Part shown: positions 30,139-39,490 of the stretch, in pieces
Layout: each line of letters starts with the position of its first letter
Numbering within the stretch: the stretch's first letter is position 1
From: RUG14130 sp045598325
GTDB lineage: Bacteria; Bacillota; Clostridia; Christensenellales; Aristaeellaceae
Length of the DNA: 64,000 nucleotides
Assembly (NCBI GenBank): GCA_045598325.1
Contig: JAZLLT010000019.1
Coordinates: forward strand, 1 to 64,000
Direction: 5' to 3'
Program-made: the position numbers and the translations under genes
Notes under the pieces: generated by a model
Told to the model about the DNA's origin: nothing
Seen by the model: only the letters and a program-made list of their open reading frames with translations
Databases searched by the model: none

Positions 30139-32016
30139 ATGGCAGACATCATTGTAACCAATCTATCGAAATCCTTTGAGCAGGACCGCAGGATCCTGGA
30201 TGGCGTGTCCTTTGACATCCGGAGCGGCGAGCGCGTGGCGATTCTCGGCGACAACGGCGCGGGGAAGACCACACTTTTCCGCATCATCACGGGAGAACTG
30301 ACGCCGGACAGCGGCTCCGTTTCCATCGCGGGCGGCAAGCGGGTGGGCTATGTGGCGCAGATGAACACTGCCGGCTACGACGAGACCGTGAAGGATGTGC
30401 TGAAGGGCGCTTTCGCCGATGTGATTGATGCGGGAAAAGAACTGGACGCCATGCACGGGAACATGGATTCCGTGTCCGCGAGCCGCTACGACACCCTCCT
30501 GCGCACCTTTGAAGCCCGCGGCGGTTACTCGTGGGAGACGGAACTCATGCGCACGGCGAACGGTCTGGGCATCGACGCGGAGATGCGGAGCAAGCGCTTC
30601 AATTCCCTCTCGGGCGGAGAACAGACCAGAGTCTGTTTAGCGCGGATGATCATGGAAAACACGGACATCCTGCTGCTGGACGAGCCCACGAACCATCTGG
30701 ATGTGGCATCTCTCGAATGGCTGGAAGACTACCTCACGCACTTCAAGGGCACCGTGCTCACCATCAGTCACGACCGCTATTTTCTGGATGCCGTGGCGCA
30801 GCGGATCATCGAACTCAAGCGGGGCAAAGCCGAGTTTTACGGCGGCAACTACTCCTTCTATGTGGAGGAACGGCGCCTCCGCTATGAGCAGCAGCTCATG
30901 ATGTACAACCGCGAGCAGGCGAAAGTCAAGCAGCTGGAGTTCCAGATCGCGCGCCTGAAAGCGTGGGGGAGCGTTTACGATAACCCCGCCCTGCACAAGA
31001 AGGCGGCGGCGATGGAGAAGCGCATCGAGCGCGTGGAGCAAACCGAAAAGCCCAAAGAGGACAGCCGCCTCACCGCGGCGTTTTCCTCGGAAGCCTTCCG
31101 TGCGGACCGGGTGCTCGCCATGGAAAATATCACCAAACGCTTCGGGGACAGGACGCTTTTCAAGGGCGTGACCGCGGAGATCCGCGGAGGCGGCGAGAAG
31201 GTGGCGCTCCTCGGCGGCAACGGCGCGGGCAAAAGCACGCTCATCAAGATCCTTTTGGGCGAACTTGAACCCGACACGGGCAGAGTGGTCACGGGTCCCT
31301 CCGTGCGCACCGCCTACCTGCCACAGCAGGTGACCTTCGACCATCCCGAACGGACGCTGTACGATACGCTCCTGTATGAGACCTCCTGCACTCCGCAGGA
31401 AGCGCGGGACAGACTGGGTGCCTTCGGCTTTACGGGCGAAGACCAGTTCAAGCGAATCGACCAACTGTCGGGCGGCGAAAAGAGTCGGCTCAAACTCTGC
31501 ATCATCATGATGAACCGGGCAAACCTCCTGATCCTCGACGAGCCCACCAACCATCTGGATCTGTCCTCCCGCGAATGGATCGAGGAAGCGGTGAGCGGAT
31601 TCAGCGGCACGCTCCTGTTCGTCTCCCACGACCGCTATTTCATCAAGCGTTTCGCGAAGCGTGTCTGGGAACTGGACGGCGGATTCAAGGATTACAACTA
31701 CGATTACGAGGGCTATAAGCGGGTCAAAGCCCTGAACGCCATTTCCGCGAAGAAGGAAGAGCCCAAGCTCGAACCTGTCAAAAAAGAGACTCCTCCCGCC
31801 CAAAAGAGCGGCAGGAACCCGAAAACCGAGCGGAAAATGACGGTCATCGAAAACGAGATTTCCCAAAAAGAAGAAGCCCTCGCCGCCTTCGATACCCGTA
31901 TGGAACTGGTCAGCGGCGACTATGTGGAACTCATGAAACTGGAAAAAGAAAAAGCGGAACTGCAAAAAGAGATCGACGCGCTGTACGAGCAGTGGGACGA
32001 ACTGGCGGACCGGTAA
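30139..32016 (+). CDS. ABC-F family ATP-binding protein
   Basis: A 625-residue cytoplasmic protein with two ATPase domains and no membrane part: Walker A GDNGAGKTT and GGNGAGKST, two signatures (LSGGEQTRV, LSGGEKSRL), and two LLDEPTNHLD/ILDEPTNHLD motifs. A charged linker (about 240-310) lies between the domains, and a Lys/Glu coiled coil ends the protein, as in Uup-like members. ABC-F proteins act on the ribosome or DNA rather than in transport. GAGGG precedes the ATG. The exact subfamily was not determined. Confidence 0.93.
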   Translation: MADIIVTNLSKSFEQDRRILDGVSFDIRSGERVAILGDNGAGKTTLFRIITGELTPDSGSVSIAGGKRVGYVAQMNTAGYDETVKDVLKGAFADVIDAGKELDAMHGNMDSVSASRYDTLLRTFEARGGYSWETELMRTANGLGIDAEMRSKRFNSLSGGEQTRVCLARMIMENTDILLLDEPTNHLDVASLEWLEDYLTHFKGTVLTISHDRYFLDAVAQRIIELKRGKAEFYGGNYSFYVEERRLRYEQQLMMYNREQAKVKQLEFQIARLKAWGSVYDNPALHKKAAAMEKRIERVEQTEKPKEDSRLTAAFSSEAFRADRVLAMENITKRFGDRTLFKGVTAEIRGGGEKVALLGGNGAGKSTLIKILLGELEPDTGRVVTGPSVRTAYLPQQVTFDHPERTLYDTLLYETSCTPQEARDRLGAFGFTGEDQFKRIDQLSGGEKSRLKLCIIMMNRANLLILDEPTNHLDLSSREWIEEAVSGFSGTLLFVSHDRYFIKRFAKRVWELDGGFKDYNYDYEGYKRVKALNAISAKKEEPKLEPVKKETPPAQKSGRNPKTERKMTVIENEISQKEEALAAFDTRMELVSGDYVELMKLEKEKAELQKEIDALYEQWDELADR

Positions 32017-32044
32017 ACCGCGGTTTTCCGCGGAACACAAAACT

Positions 32045-32075
32045 ACCGGCGGAGTTACCTCCGCCGGTTTCCTTA
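32045..32075. terminator. Bidirectional terminator
   Basis: Stem ACCGGCGGAG-ttac-CTCCGCCGGT between the convergent ABC-F gene and the CARF nuclease gene. A second small hairpin (CCGCGG / CCGCGG) precedes it. Confidence 0.75.
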
Positions 32076-33236
32076 TTTCATGAGACTTTTCAGCCTGTCG
32101 TCCAACCTGTTTTTCTTAAGGTCGTCCAGGTCAATGACCATGATGTCCAGTTCTTCCGCGCGGTGGCGGGTGATGGACTGGCACTTGCTGGAACTGACGA
32201 TGGCGGCGCGGGCGCCTTTGCCGCCGAAGCGGTCCCGCAGAACGGACAGTTCATTGAGCGCTTCGGTCTTGATCTCGCAGGTCTTGCAGCTGATGAAGAC
32301 CGGCGTGACGCCTTTGCTGCACATGACATCCAGTTCGTTGGTCACATTGCCCTGCTTGCCGTCGCCTTCCCAGTCGACCACCACGGAGGTGCAGACATCA
32401 TCGAAGATGCCCATGTCGCTGCAGACCTTGAACACATAGGTCTCGAGCACCGAGCCGATGTCCCGGAGCCATGTGCGGACCTGACTGTCGCGGAAGGTGT
32501 AGGTGACCTTCTCCTTAGTGACACGGACATTTTTAAGAAAGCCCATCTTCTGCAGGGCATCCATCGCGGAAGCGTTCGCGCTGATGTAGCCGCGGTCCGC
32601 CTTCACGGAATAGGGCGCCTCGATGTCCATGGAAATGACGCCGTCTTTGGGCGCGGAGGTAGACTGGAAATAGCGCACGATATTGGTCCAGTCCGTGCGG
32701 TATTTGAGGTAGACATCGAAAAACGGCTTGAAAAAGCCCATGTATTTACCGAGGATGTTGTTGTCCACGCGGCCTTTGCGCACGCTGCCGCCCGCCATCA
32801 GGAAGCAGTCTTCCACGGTGAGGGTGAGGTCGCAGGGCACGCGGTCTCCGAAAGGCGCGTCTTTGATGGAGAAGAAGGTGTTCTTTTTGTTGGAGTAGGT
32901 GAAGGAGGGGATGCCCTTCTTTCCGCAGACCAGACCCGCGGCGAAGAGCGCCTGATCGGTGCCGCCGGTGATGTCCATTACGCAGTCCTCATATTCGCCC
33001 GTCAATGTGTTCAGGGTTTCGATGATCTTGCGGGTGTCGTACAGGTCCGTTCCGTAAAAGCGGATATCGCCCGTGTGTCCCTTCGCGCGCAGGTAGGAAA
33101 CGATGCTGCCTGTGGCGCGGGAATCGTTTTTCACGCTCTGCGGGCACAGAAACACCGTGCGTTCCGGGGCAAATACCTGACTGGCCAGTATGTTTTCGAT
33201 GGGGCGCTCGTCATACAATTCGATCAGTGTCTTCAT
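32073..33236 (-). CDS. Card1-like CARF-domain nuclease (DUF1887-type)
   Basis: A 387-residue protein. The N-terminal Rossmann-like CARF domain (about 1-140) shows the nucleotide-binding turn V-M-D89-I-T-G-G-T93. The C-terminal part (about 250-370) looks like a restriction-endonuclease fold: E265 in VLETYVFK, D303 in NELDV and K318 in ISCKTC. In characterised Card1/Can2 proteins a cyclic oligoadenylate bound by CARF activates the nuclease. Here Ser316 stands where Card1 has Glu in its ExK. Its ATG overlaps the stop of the upstream permease gene by 4 bases. No cas gene or CRISPR array lies in the window. Confidence 0.85.
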   Translation of the reverse strand: MKTLIELYDERPIENILASQVFAPERTVFLCPQSVKNDSRATGSIVSYLRAKGHTGDIRFYGTDLYDTRKIIETLNTLTGEYEDCVMDITGGTDQALFAAGLVCGKKGIPSFTYSNKKNTFFSIKDAPFGDRVPCDLTLTVEDCFLMAGGSVRKGRVDNNILGKYMGFFKPFFDVYLKYRTDWTNIVRYFQSTSAPKDGVISMDIEAPYSVKADRGYISANASAMDALQKMGFLKNVRVTKEKVTYTFRDSQVRTWLRDIGSVLETYVFKVCSDMGIFDDVCTSVVVDWEGDGKQGNVTNELDVMCSKGVTPVFISCKTCEIKTEALNELSVLRDRFGGKGARAAIVSSSKCQSITRHRAEELDIMVIDLDDLKKNRLDDRLKSLMK

Positions 33237-34390
33237 TTTTCCGCCTCTGCCCTGTGCGCTTCGATGCGCAGAGCGCTTTGTTTTTTGATGATTTCATACA
33301 GTACCGCGGCGATGGGTACGGCGAGGATGATGCCGATCATGCCGTAGATCTCCATGCCGACGATGACCGCGCAGAGCACCAGCAGCCCGGGGATGCCCAG
33401 AGACCTGCCGACCACGCGGGGATAGATGAGGTTGTCTTCGATCTGCTGCAGCACCAGGATGTAGATGGTGAACCACAGTGCCTTCACGGGACTGGCGATG
33501 AGCGTGAGCAGGATGCCCGCGATGGAGCCGACCCAGGGACCGATGACGGGAACGATGGCGCAAATGCCGACTACCACGGAAACCGTGCCCGCGGAGGGGA
33601 AACGGAAGATGAGCATGCCGATATAGCACAGCACGCCCAGAATGAGGGCTTCGATGATCTGCCCGCGGAAGAACTCGCTGAACTTCTCGTACATCAGTTC
33701 GCTCACATCGTAGACGATGCCGCGCTTCTTTTCATTGAGATATGCCTGCGCGAGATTGTGCGCGGCGCGGCCGATGTCCTCCTTCGTGGCGAGGGCGTAG
33801 ACGGAAACGGCGATGACGAGGATCACATCCACGATGCCGGACAGCACGCCCGTAGTCACGGTGAAGGCGAAGCCCGCGATGTCCGCGAAGGAATCGCTGA
33901 TATAGGCGGTGATCTCGCCGACGATGTTCAGCGCCGTATCGCGGATGCCGGTGAACCACTCGCTGCTGACGCCCCAGCCCGTCACGGTCTCCTCGATGTG
34001 GCCGGGCATACTTTCGATGGCGCCGGGGAGTTTCGTGTACACGGTGTCCGCCACATCGCGCAGGGCGGGGAAGACGCCGGCGACCAGCAGGGTCAGCACC
34101 GCGAGACTCACGATGAAGGTGAGCACGATGGAGACCGCGCGCAGCCACCCGACGCGCCCGGATTTTCTGATGACTTTCCGGAAGATGCGGCGGAAGAACG
34201 CCTCGATGGGGTTCATGATGAGGTTCAGGATGAACGCAAGGCAGAAGCCACCGATCACGCAGCTGAGGACACTGTTCAGGTAGCGGAAGATGTCCGAAAG
34301 CATTTTGGGCTTGACGAACACCGCCACCACGAAGGCGGCGAACACGGTCAGCCACATGACGATGCGGACACGGGATTTGTTTTTGAACAT
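33233..34390 (-). CDS. AI-2E family transporter (PerM/YdiK-like)
   Basis: A 385-residue membrane protein of the AI-2 exporter family with seven to eight helices. The N-terminal pair is followed by a less hydrophobic segment (about 110-185), then the conserved C-terminal helices with QQIEDNLIYPRVVGRSLGIPGL, the family hallmark. Members include sodium/proton antiporters and efflux proteins, so the substrate is open. AGGAGC precedes the ATG. It is translationally coupled to the downstream CARF nuclease gene. Confidence 0.9.
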   Translation of the reverse strand: MFKNKSRVRIVMWLTVFAAFVVAVFVKPKMLSDIFRYLNSVLSCVIGGFCLAFILNLIMNPIEAFFRRIFRKVIRKSGRVGWLRAVSIVLTFIVSLAVLTLLVAGVFPALRDVADTVYTKLPGAIESMPGHIEETVTGWGVSSEWFTGIRDTALNIVGEITAYISDSFADIAGFAFTVTTGVLSGIVDVILVIAVSVYALATKEDIGRAAHNLAQAYLNEKKRGIVYDVSELMYEKFSEFFRGQIIEALILGVLCYIGMLIFRFPSAGTVSVVVGICAIVPVIGPWVGSIAGILLTLIASPVKALWFTIYILVLQQIEDNLIYPRVVGRSLGIPGLLVLCAVIVGMEIYGMIGIILAVPIAAVLYEIIKKQSALRIEAHRAEAEK

Positions 34391-34401
34391 AACGCTCCTA
34401 T

Positions 34402-34442
34402 GAAAAGCGGCATACCCGATTATGCCGGGTATGCCGCTTTTG
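34402..34442 (-). terminator. ispH-rpsA terminator
   Basis: Long stem AAAGCGGCATACCCG / CGGGTATGCCGCTTT in the gap between the two minus-strand genes, followed on that strand by TTTTC. Confidence 0.85.
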
Positions 34443-34450
34443 TTTCCTGA

Positions 34451-36415
34451 TTAGTTCTCCTCGACGGGTGCTTCCTCAGCGGGAGCGTCCTCGATGGCGT
34501 ACTCATCGGCGATGTCGGAATCGGCGGCAGCCATGGCCTCGTCTTCCAGAACCGCGCGGACGGACAGGGAGATGCGCTTCTTTTCGGTGTCAACATCCAG
34601 CACCTTGACGCGGACGATGTCGCCGACCTTCAGAGCGTCTTCCACCTTCTCGATGCGGGTGAGTGCGCACTGGGAAATATGTACCAGACCGTCCAGACCG
34701 CTCTCCAGTTCCACGAAGGCGCCGAAGGTGGTGATGCGGACGACCTTGCCCTCTACGATGGAACCGACTGCGTACTTCTCTTCGGCAACGGCCCAGGGAC
34801 GGGGCATGGTGGCTTTACGGGACAGGGAGATGCGCTCCTTCTCGGGATCGAGGTCCAAGATCTTGACTTCGATTTCGTCGCCGACCTTGACGACCTCGGA
34901 GGGATGGGCAACGCGGCCCCAGGACAGGTTGGTCACATGGACCAGACCGTCGACACCGCCGACATCGACGAACGCGCCGAAATCGGTGAGACGGCGGACG
35001 ATACCGGTGACGATGGCGTCCTTCTCAAGCTTCGCCCAGACTTCTGCCTTCTTGGCAGCGGCCTCGGCCTCGATGACGGCTTTGCGGGAAGCAACGATGC
35101 GCTTCTTGGCAGAGTCGAGCTCGATGATCTTGAGTTTCATTTCCTGACCGACGAACTGGTCGATCTTATCAACATAGCGGGAAGAAAGCTGGGAAGCGGG
35201 AACGAAGGTGCGGATGCCTTCCACTTCGCACAGCAGGCCGCCCTTGACGGCTTCCTTGGCGATGGCGTCCACATATTCGCCGGCTTCGCTCTTGGCCTGG
35301 ATCTCTGCCCAGACCTTGCGGTTTACGATGTTCTTCTGGCTGAGAAGGACATTGCCTTCGCCGTCGTTTACCTTGACGACTTCGACTTCGATCTCATCGC
35401 CAACCTTGACATCGGTGTCACAAAGGTCAGACTTCTTGATCAGTCCGTCAGACTTGTATCCGATGTTTACGGAAACTTCCTCCTCAGTAATCAGCAGTAC
35501 CGTGCCGGTAATGCTCTGACCGGGGCGAATCTGTACCATAGTTTTTTCAAACTCGGATGCGAAGTCCTCACCGGTGATGGTCTCCATGACCTTGTTTTCG
35601 ATGTCGTTCATGTGTGCTACAACCTCCTCATATTTACGGCAGGGCGTGGAAGCGCCTGCAGTAATACCGATAATATCATAGAGCGCGAATGGGATTTGAT
35701 CAAGTTCCTCCGCGCGTTCTATCAGATAAGTGCGCTTGCAAAGGGTGGACGCGATCTCATATAGGCGCTTGGTGTTGGCGCTCATTTTGTCGCCGACCAC
35801 CAGCATGACCGTGCTTTCCTTTGCCAGCTTCTCCGCTTCCGCCTGCCGCTTACGCGTGGCGTCGCAGACCGTATTGCGTATATCCGGACGGGTGATCTTC
35901 GTTTTCAATGCCCGGCAGATACTTTCGAATTTCTCCGTACCCATGGTGGTCTGGCTGACCACGAGGGCTTCCTCCATGGGGGGAAGGGCTTCGGCTTCGG
36001 CTTCATCGCCGACCACGGTGGCACTTCCCATCGCCCAGCCCACGATGCCGATGACTTCGGGATGCTCCCTCTGCCCGGCGACGATGACGGGGATGCCGCT
36101 CTCTTGCGCTTTGTGCACCATGTTGTGGATGGCTTTCACGAAGGGGCAGGTGGCGTCCACCACCTTGCAGGTTTCGGATAGGGAATCGAACAGTTCCTTT
36201 GAAACGCCGTGTGAGCGGATGACCACGCGGCTTCCTGCCGGCAGGGCACTGTCCTCCCGCGCGGGAATGACGCCCAGGGCATTGAGTTCCTCTACCGCGC
36301 CGCGGTTGTGGATGAGCGGTCCCAAAGTGAAGGCGGGCACGCTCTTACGGGCAAGATCCATCGCCCTTCGAACACCGAAGCAAAATCCCGCGGATTCTGC
36401 CACCCGTATCTTCAT
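34451..36415 (-). CDS. ispH-rpsA: Bifunctional HMB-PP reductase (IspH) and ribosomal protein S1
   Basis: A 654-residue fusion common in Clostridia. Residues 1-285 are 4-hydroxy-3-methylbut-2-enyl diphosphate reductase, the last step of the MEP isoprenoid pathway, with iron-sulfur ligands C12, C90 (DATCPF) and C184 and the SQTTMG motif. Residues about 300-630 hold four S1 RNA-binding domains, two with the classic DFGAFVD / TFGAFVE core, followed by an acidic tail. Start ATG 36413-36415 gives MKIRVAESAGFCFGV, matching IspH; the ribosome site is only moderate (AAAGG). Confidence 0.96.
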   Translation of the reverse strand: MKIRVAESAGFCFGVRRAMDLARKSVPAFTLGPLIHNRGAVEELNALGVIPAREDSALPAGSRVVIRSHGVSKELFDSLSETCKVVDATCPFVKAIHNMVHKAQESGIPVIVAGQREHPEVIGIVGWAMGSATVVGDEAEAEALPPMEEALVVSQTTMGTEKFESICRALKTKITRPDIRNTVCDATRKRQAEAEKLAKESTVMLVVGDKMSANTKRLYEIASTLCKRTYLIERAEELDQIPFALYDIIGITAGASTPCRKYEEVVAHMNDIENKVMETITGEDFASEFEKTMVQIRPGQSITGTVLLITEEEVSVNIGYKSDGLIKKSDLCDTDVKVGDEIEVEVVKVNDGEGNVLLSQKNIVNRKVWAEIQAKSEAGEYVDAIAKEAVKGGLLCEVEGIRTFVPASQLSSRYVDKIDQFVGQEMKLKIIELDSAKKRIVASRKAVIEAEAAAKKAEVWAKLEKDAIVTGIVRRLTDFGAFVDVGGVDGLVHVTNLSWGRVAHPSEVVKVGDEIEVKILDLDPEKERISLSRKATMPRPWAVAEEKYAVGSIVEGKVVRITTFGAFVELESGLDGLVHISQCALTRIEKVEDALKVGDIVRVKVLDVDTEKKRISLSVRAVLEDEAMAAADSDIADEYAIEDAPAEEAPVEEN

Positions 36416-36539
36416 CCCACTACTGCCTTTCAATAGCAATACTTCAACAAGCCTTAATTCGACGGGATAGGGAAAATTCCTGCATGGAGAAATTTAATTA
36501 ACAGAGAAGTAACAAAGAAAATTTGCGCAGCAGGTCCGC

Positions 36540-36565
36540 CACTTATCGTCTATAGACTCAAAGTG
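36540..36565 (+). promoter_or_regulatory. C-box operator of the controller gene
   Basis: Two half-palindromes CACTTATCGTC (36540-36550) and GACTCAAAGTG (36555-36565) are separated by TATA. This is the 11-4-11 layout of known controller-protein operators (GACTnnnAGTC pairs). The whole 36541-36564 stretch is itself an imperfect palindrome, ACTTnnnGTCTATAGACnnnAAGT. It covers the -35 box of the promoter. Confidence 0.75.
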
Positions 36566-36581
36566 TGCATACTAATATAAT
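36553..36581 (+). promoter_or_regulatory. Promoter of the controller-endonuclease operon
   Basis: TAGACT (36553-36558), 17 bases, TATAAT (36576-36581). The weak -35 lies inside the C-box, as expected for an autoregulated C gene. A second short palindrome (AGTgTGCAtACT, 36562-36573) lies in the spacer. Confidence 0.75.
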
Positions 36582-36595
36582 GAAACAGGAGAGTG

Positions 36596-36811
36596 ATGAA
36601 AATGCGTATTATTGAAACATTCGGAAAAAATGTCCGCAGATACAGGAAGCAGATGGGCATTTCGCAGGAAAAGTTCGCGGAATTATGCGGACTCCATAGG
36701 ACATACATCAGCGATATCGAGTGCTGTCAGAGAAATGTATCGCTGGAAAATGTTCAAAGGATAGCGGAAGCATTGGGAATCGAAACATATGAACTGTTAA
36801 AAGAGGAATAA
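36596..36811 (+). CDS. Controller (C) protein of the restriction-modification system, XRE family
   Basis: A 71-residue helix-turn-helix protein, almost entirely one XRE domain (about 8-66), with SQEKFAELCGLHRTYISDIE as the HTH. Size and position fit C proteins, which bind C-boxes and delay endonuclease expression until the host DNA is methylated. AGGAG precedes two possible ATGs (36596 and 36602). The endonuclease gene starts 2 bases after its stop. It is AT-richer than the flanking genes. Confidence 0.85.
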   Translation: MKMRIIETFGKNVRRYRKQMGISQEKFAELCGLHRTYISDIECCQRNVSLENVQRIAEALGIETYELLKEE

Positions 36812-36813
36812 GT

Positions 36814-38325
36814 ATGGATAAACATCGTGACAGGGCAAGCGGTTGGAAACATGCGAAACTGTCGGGACATGTCAATGAAGCGAAAATCGAAGAACTTCTG
36901 AATAATGATGAGGATTTTCGAGAGGATTTTCTGAGCCGTACCGGAAACGACGGTGAAAAGATCGTTTCGGCATCGGTCGGCGGTCTTCATGAGAAAAGTG
37001 TTCCGGGAGTACTGCGTGAAAAAACCAAATCCAAAACCGATTTGACGGTTTCCTGCGAGAGTGGACGGCAGATTAATGTTTCAATCAAAAAAAGCCTCGG
37101 GGGTCAAGTGTACCTGGTGGGCGTGGATACATTCATTAAGGTATACGAGAAGCAGTTTGGTGTTGAAATTCCGAATGATGTCAAAAGGGCAATGCGACTC
37201 TTCTGGGCAGGCGCTCCCGATGCCGATGAAATCATTGAGCAGTATGCCGATAAAGATAAGCCCAAAGAGTATCGACTGCAGTTGAAACATCATAGCCTGA
37301 ATGCGGAGACTATGAAAAAGTATGATGCTTCATTCTATGAGGATATGCTGCAGTGGTTCAAGGATAATGCGGACAATATGGCAAAACTGTGTTTTTCCAT
37401 GGGCGCGGCAAGTAACTCTGCAGATTGGTCTGAATTTGTCTGGTACATCAATGCGCTCGGTGAGAATGATGTCGATGATATTTTCAGCATTGAAACCATA
37501 TGTAATGCCGCGCAAGATGGTGCTGACCATGATACATTTTATGGGGATACAAATGGCGGTACGACGATTCAATTACCATTTGGCTTTGTTCAGTGGCATC
37601 AGAAGAAGATGCAGTTCCACCATGGCTATGAAAAAGTTAAGGAACTTTGTGAAAGGAGAACAATAATGGGCGCATATGACGGAGCCACGAGATACTTCGG
37701 GTGTCCTCTTGAAGAAATTGCTGTCGAACTCGGATATTCCGGAGATAATCTTCTTATACTGCAGGGAGATGAGGCGGGTCTGAAGAGAGATTACCCGGAT
37801 ACTTACCGGAACCTGTTGACCTGCAAACACCAAAAAGACAGAAGGGGTCCTATGGAATACGGCAGAGATCTGGTCGCATCCTGGATTGTGGAAGATAAGT
37901 TTTTGGAGGTTTTGAATACCAACGGCTTATGTGTTGAACTTGCAGGAGCCGACAAAAACCGGGTCATCCTGCCAAATGCCGCGACATCGGCATCGGGTGA
38001 TTACGCGGTATCCTACAATGGAAATACACGGAAACTGGAATTAATGAATGACTATACAGGCTATTGGGGAAAAAAGCATGTGATGGACCTCCGTGACAGC
38101 AAATTTGTTAAGTTGCAGAAGGACGAATCATTGTTTCTTGCTGTTTCGATGACCACGAAGGAGTTTGCGCTACTGGATTTTTCGCGGAATGACTTCGCAT
38201 ATGAATATATACCGAGCCATTCCCCGTACGGAGGAAAGCCCGCATATGAGATTTCACTTCCCAATGAGATCTTTCAACCTGTGACGGAACAGAATATGAC
38301 GAAAGCAGTCATCGCCAGAATGTAA
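36814..38325 (+). CDS. Putative type II restriction endonuclease
   Basis: A 503-residue protein between a controller gene and a C5 methyltransferase gene, so the context makes it the restriction enzyme. A PD-(D/E)XK-like core is visible: Asp76 in KSKTDLTV, followed by a beta strand ending S90-I-K92-K. Ser sits where Asp/Glu is normal. The remaining 400 residues match nothing I know and are large for a type II enzyme, so target recognition may lie there. AGAGGA precedes the ATG. A 60-base sample here is 28 of 60 G+C, against 36 of 60 in neighbouring rpsA. The recognition site cannot be predicted. Confidence 0.75.
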   Translation: MDKHRDRASGWKHAKLSGHVNEAKIEELLNNDEDFREDFLSRTGNDGEKIVSASVGGLHEKSVPGVLREKTKSKTDLTVSCESGRQINVSIKKSLGGQVYLVGVDTFIKVYEKQFGVEIPNDVKRAMRLFWAGAPDADEIIEQYADKDKPKEYRLQLKHHSLNAETMKKYDASFYEDMLQWFKDNADNMAKLCFSMGAASNSADWSEFVWYINALGENDVDDIFSIETICNAAQDGADHDTFYGDTNGGTTIQLPFGFVQWHQKKMQFHHGYEKVKELCERRTIMGAYDGATRYFGCPLEEIAVELGYSGDNLLILQGDEAGLKRDYPDTYRNLLTCKHQKDRRGPMEYGRDLVASWIVEDKFLEVLNTNGLCVELAGADKNRVILPNAATSASGDYAVSYNGNTRKLELMNDYTGYWGKKHVMDLRDSKFVKLQKDESLFLAVSMTTKEFALLDFSRNDFAYEYIPSHSPYGGKPAYEISLPNEIFQPVTEQNMTKAVIARM

Positions 38326-38327
38326 AT

Positions 38328-38352
38328 AAAGCCGGGGTTTCCCCGGCTTTAT
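38328..38352. terminator. Bidirectional terminator
   Basis: AAAGCCGGGG-ttt-CCCCGGCTTT between the convergent endonuclease and methyltransferase genes. Confidence 0.95.
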
Positions 38353-38355
38353 CCG

Positions 38356-39426
38356 TTATCGTTCGGCTTCCATTGCCTCAAGGACTTTTTCCGCAATCGC
38401 TTTTGATAACAGAGGCGGAACGGCATTGCCTATTTCAAGGCGCTTCATCCCGTCCGAGCCATAAAACAGATAGTCATCCGGAAAACTCTGCAGTCTTGCA
38501 CCCTCGCGGATGGACATGGCTCTGGAATCACCGGGATGGATGCAACGGGAGGAAGAGGGACAAGCGAAATTTCGGGTGATGGTCGTCGACGGTCTGTCCC
38601 ACCATAGTTTTGCATAGGTGTTTCCGTAGCCGCTTTTCGGACGGATGCTTTCGGGCAGGTCGTCTTTGCTCTCGCCTTCTTTGAGGGCTTCCATGATCCT
38701 GATCAGATGCTCGCCGTTATGCGGCGCGTTATGTTCGGATAACCCGCATCCGCTTGAGCGGACATATTGCTGAAAACCGTTACCGGGAGGCGAAGTATAC
38801 TTACAAGAGGATTGTCCGCTCTTCAGGGAAGGCAAATCTCCGAATGCATCCCTCAGCGTAACATACGGCTGTTTTCCTTCTCCGTGTGTCGGAAGGGGAA
38901 ACTCAAACGGATTATTACCCCTGAAACCGACGAGAATGACTCTCTCACGATGCTGTGGTACACCGAAATCCACCGCGTCAAGGACTTTATGCTTCAGAGA
39001 ATAGCCGAGTTCCTCAAATTCCCGTTGGATTTTCGGAAACAATTGCCCTTTATCCATGCTGAGGATACCTGTTACATTCTCAAAAATAAAGGCCTTTGGC
39101 ATGAGGATGTGTAAAATCCTCTTATACTGCATAAATAGACCGGCCCGTTCATCCATCCTGCGTTTGCCGACTGTGGAATATGACTGGCATGGAGGACCGC
39201 CGACAATCAAATCGACTTTTTGACCGCCGGTTGCCTGTGTCAGCATTTCTTCCGTGAGTGAATTGATATCACAATTGAGCATGGTGACCGAAGGATGGTT
39301 GAGAGAGTATGCTGTGGCTATGTCTTTTTCGATTTCATTCGCGGCGAGGATATGAAAGTCCGGAAGAGTGGAAAATCCATAACTGAGACCTCCGACTCCT
39401 GCGAATAAATCCACTATGTTATACAT
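38356..39426 (-). CDS. DNA (cytosine-5-)-methyltransferase
   Basis: A 356-residue C5 cytosine methyltransferase that would protect the host from the neighbouring endonuclease. All key motifs are present: I (VDLFAGVGGLSYGF), IV with catalytic Cys80 (GGPPCQSYS), VI (FENV, residues 115-118), VIII (QHRERVILVGF), IX (RPSTTITR) and X (GNAVPPLLSKA). The variable target-recognition region lies between VIII and IX. ATG 39424-39426 follows CGAGGTC. It has its own promoter, independent of the controller operon, so modification can be established first. Confidence 0.95.
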   Translation of the reverse strand: MYNIVDLFAGVGGLSYGFSTLPDFHILAANEIEKDIATAYSLNHPSVTMLNCDINSLTEEMLTQATGGQKVDLIVGGPPCQSYSTVGKRRMDERAGLFMQYKRILHILMPKAFIFENVTGILSMDKGQLFPKIQREFEELGYSLKHKVLDAVDFGVPQHRERVILVGFRGNNPFEFPLPTHGEGKQPYVTLRDAFGDLPSLKSGQSSCKYTSPPGNGFQQYVRSSGCGLSEHNAPHNGEHLIRIMEALKEGESKDDLPESIRPKSGYGNTYAKLWWDRPSTTITRNFACPSSSRCIHPGDSRAMSIREGARLQSFPDDYLFYGSDGMKRLEIGNAVPPLLSKAIAEKVLEAMEAER

Positions 39427-39490
39427 GATCGACCTCGTAGAAATAATATGAGCAGACAGTCCTGCAATCGGTAAGGACGGGAGTACGGGT

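Noticed and set aside
32073..33236. CRISPR-Cas locus suggested by the CARF protein
   Set aside because: No direct-repeat array and no cas1, cas2, cas10 or other cas gene was seen anywhere in the window.
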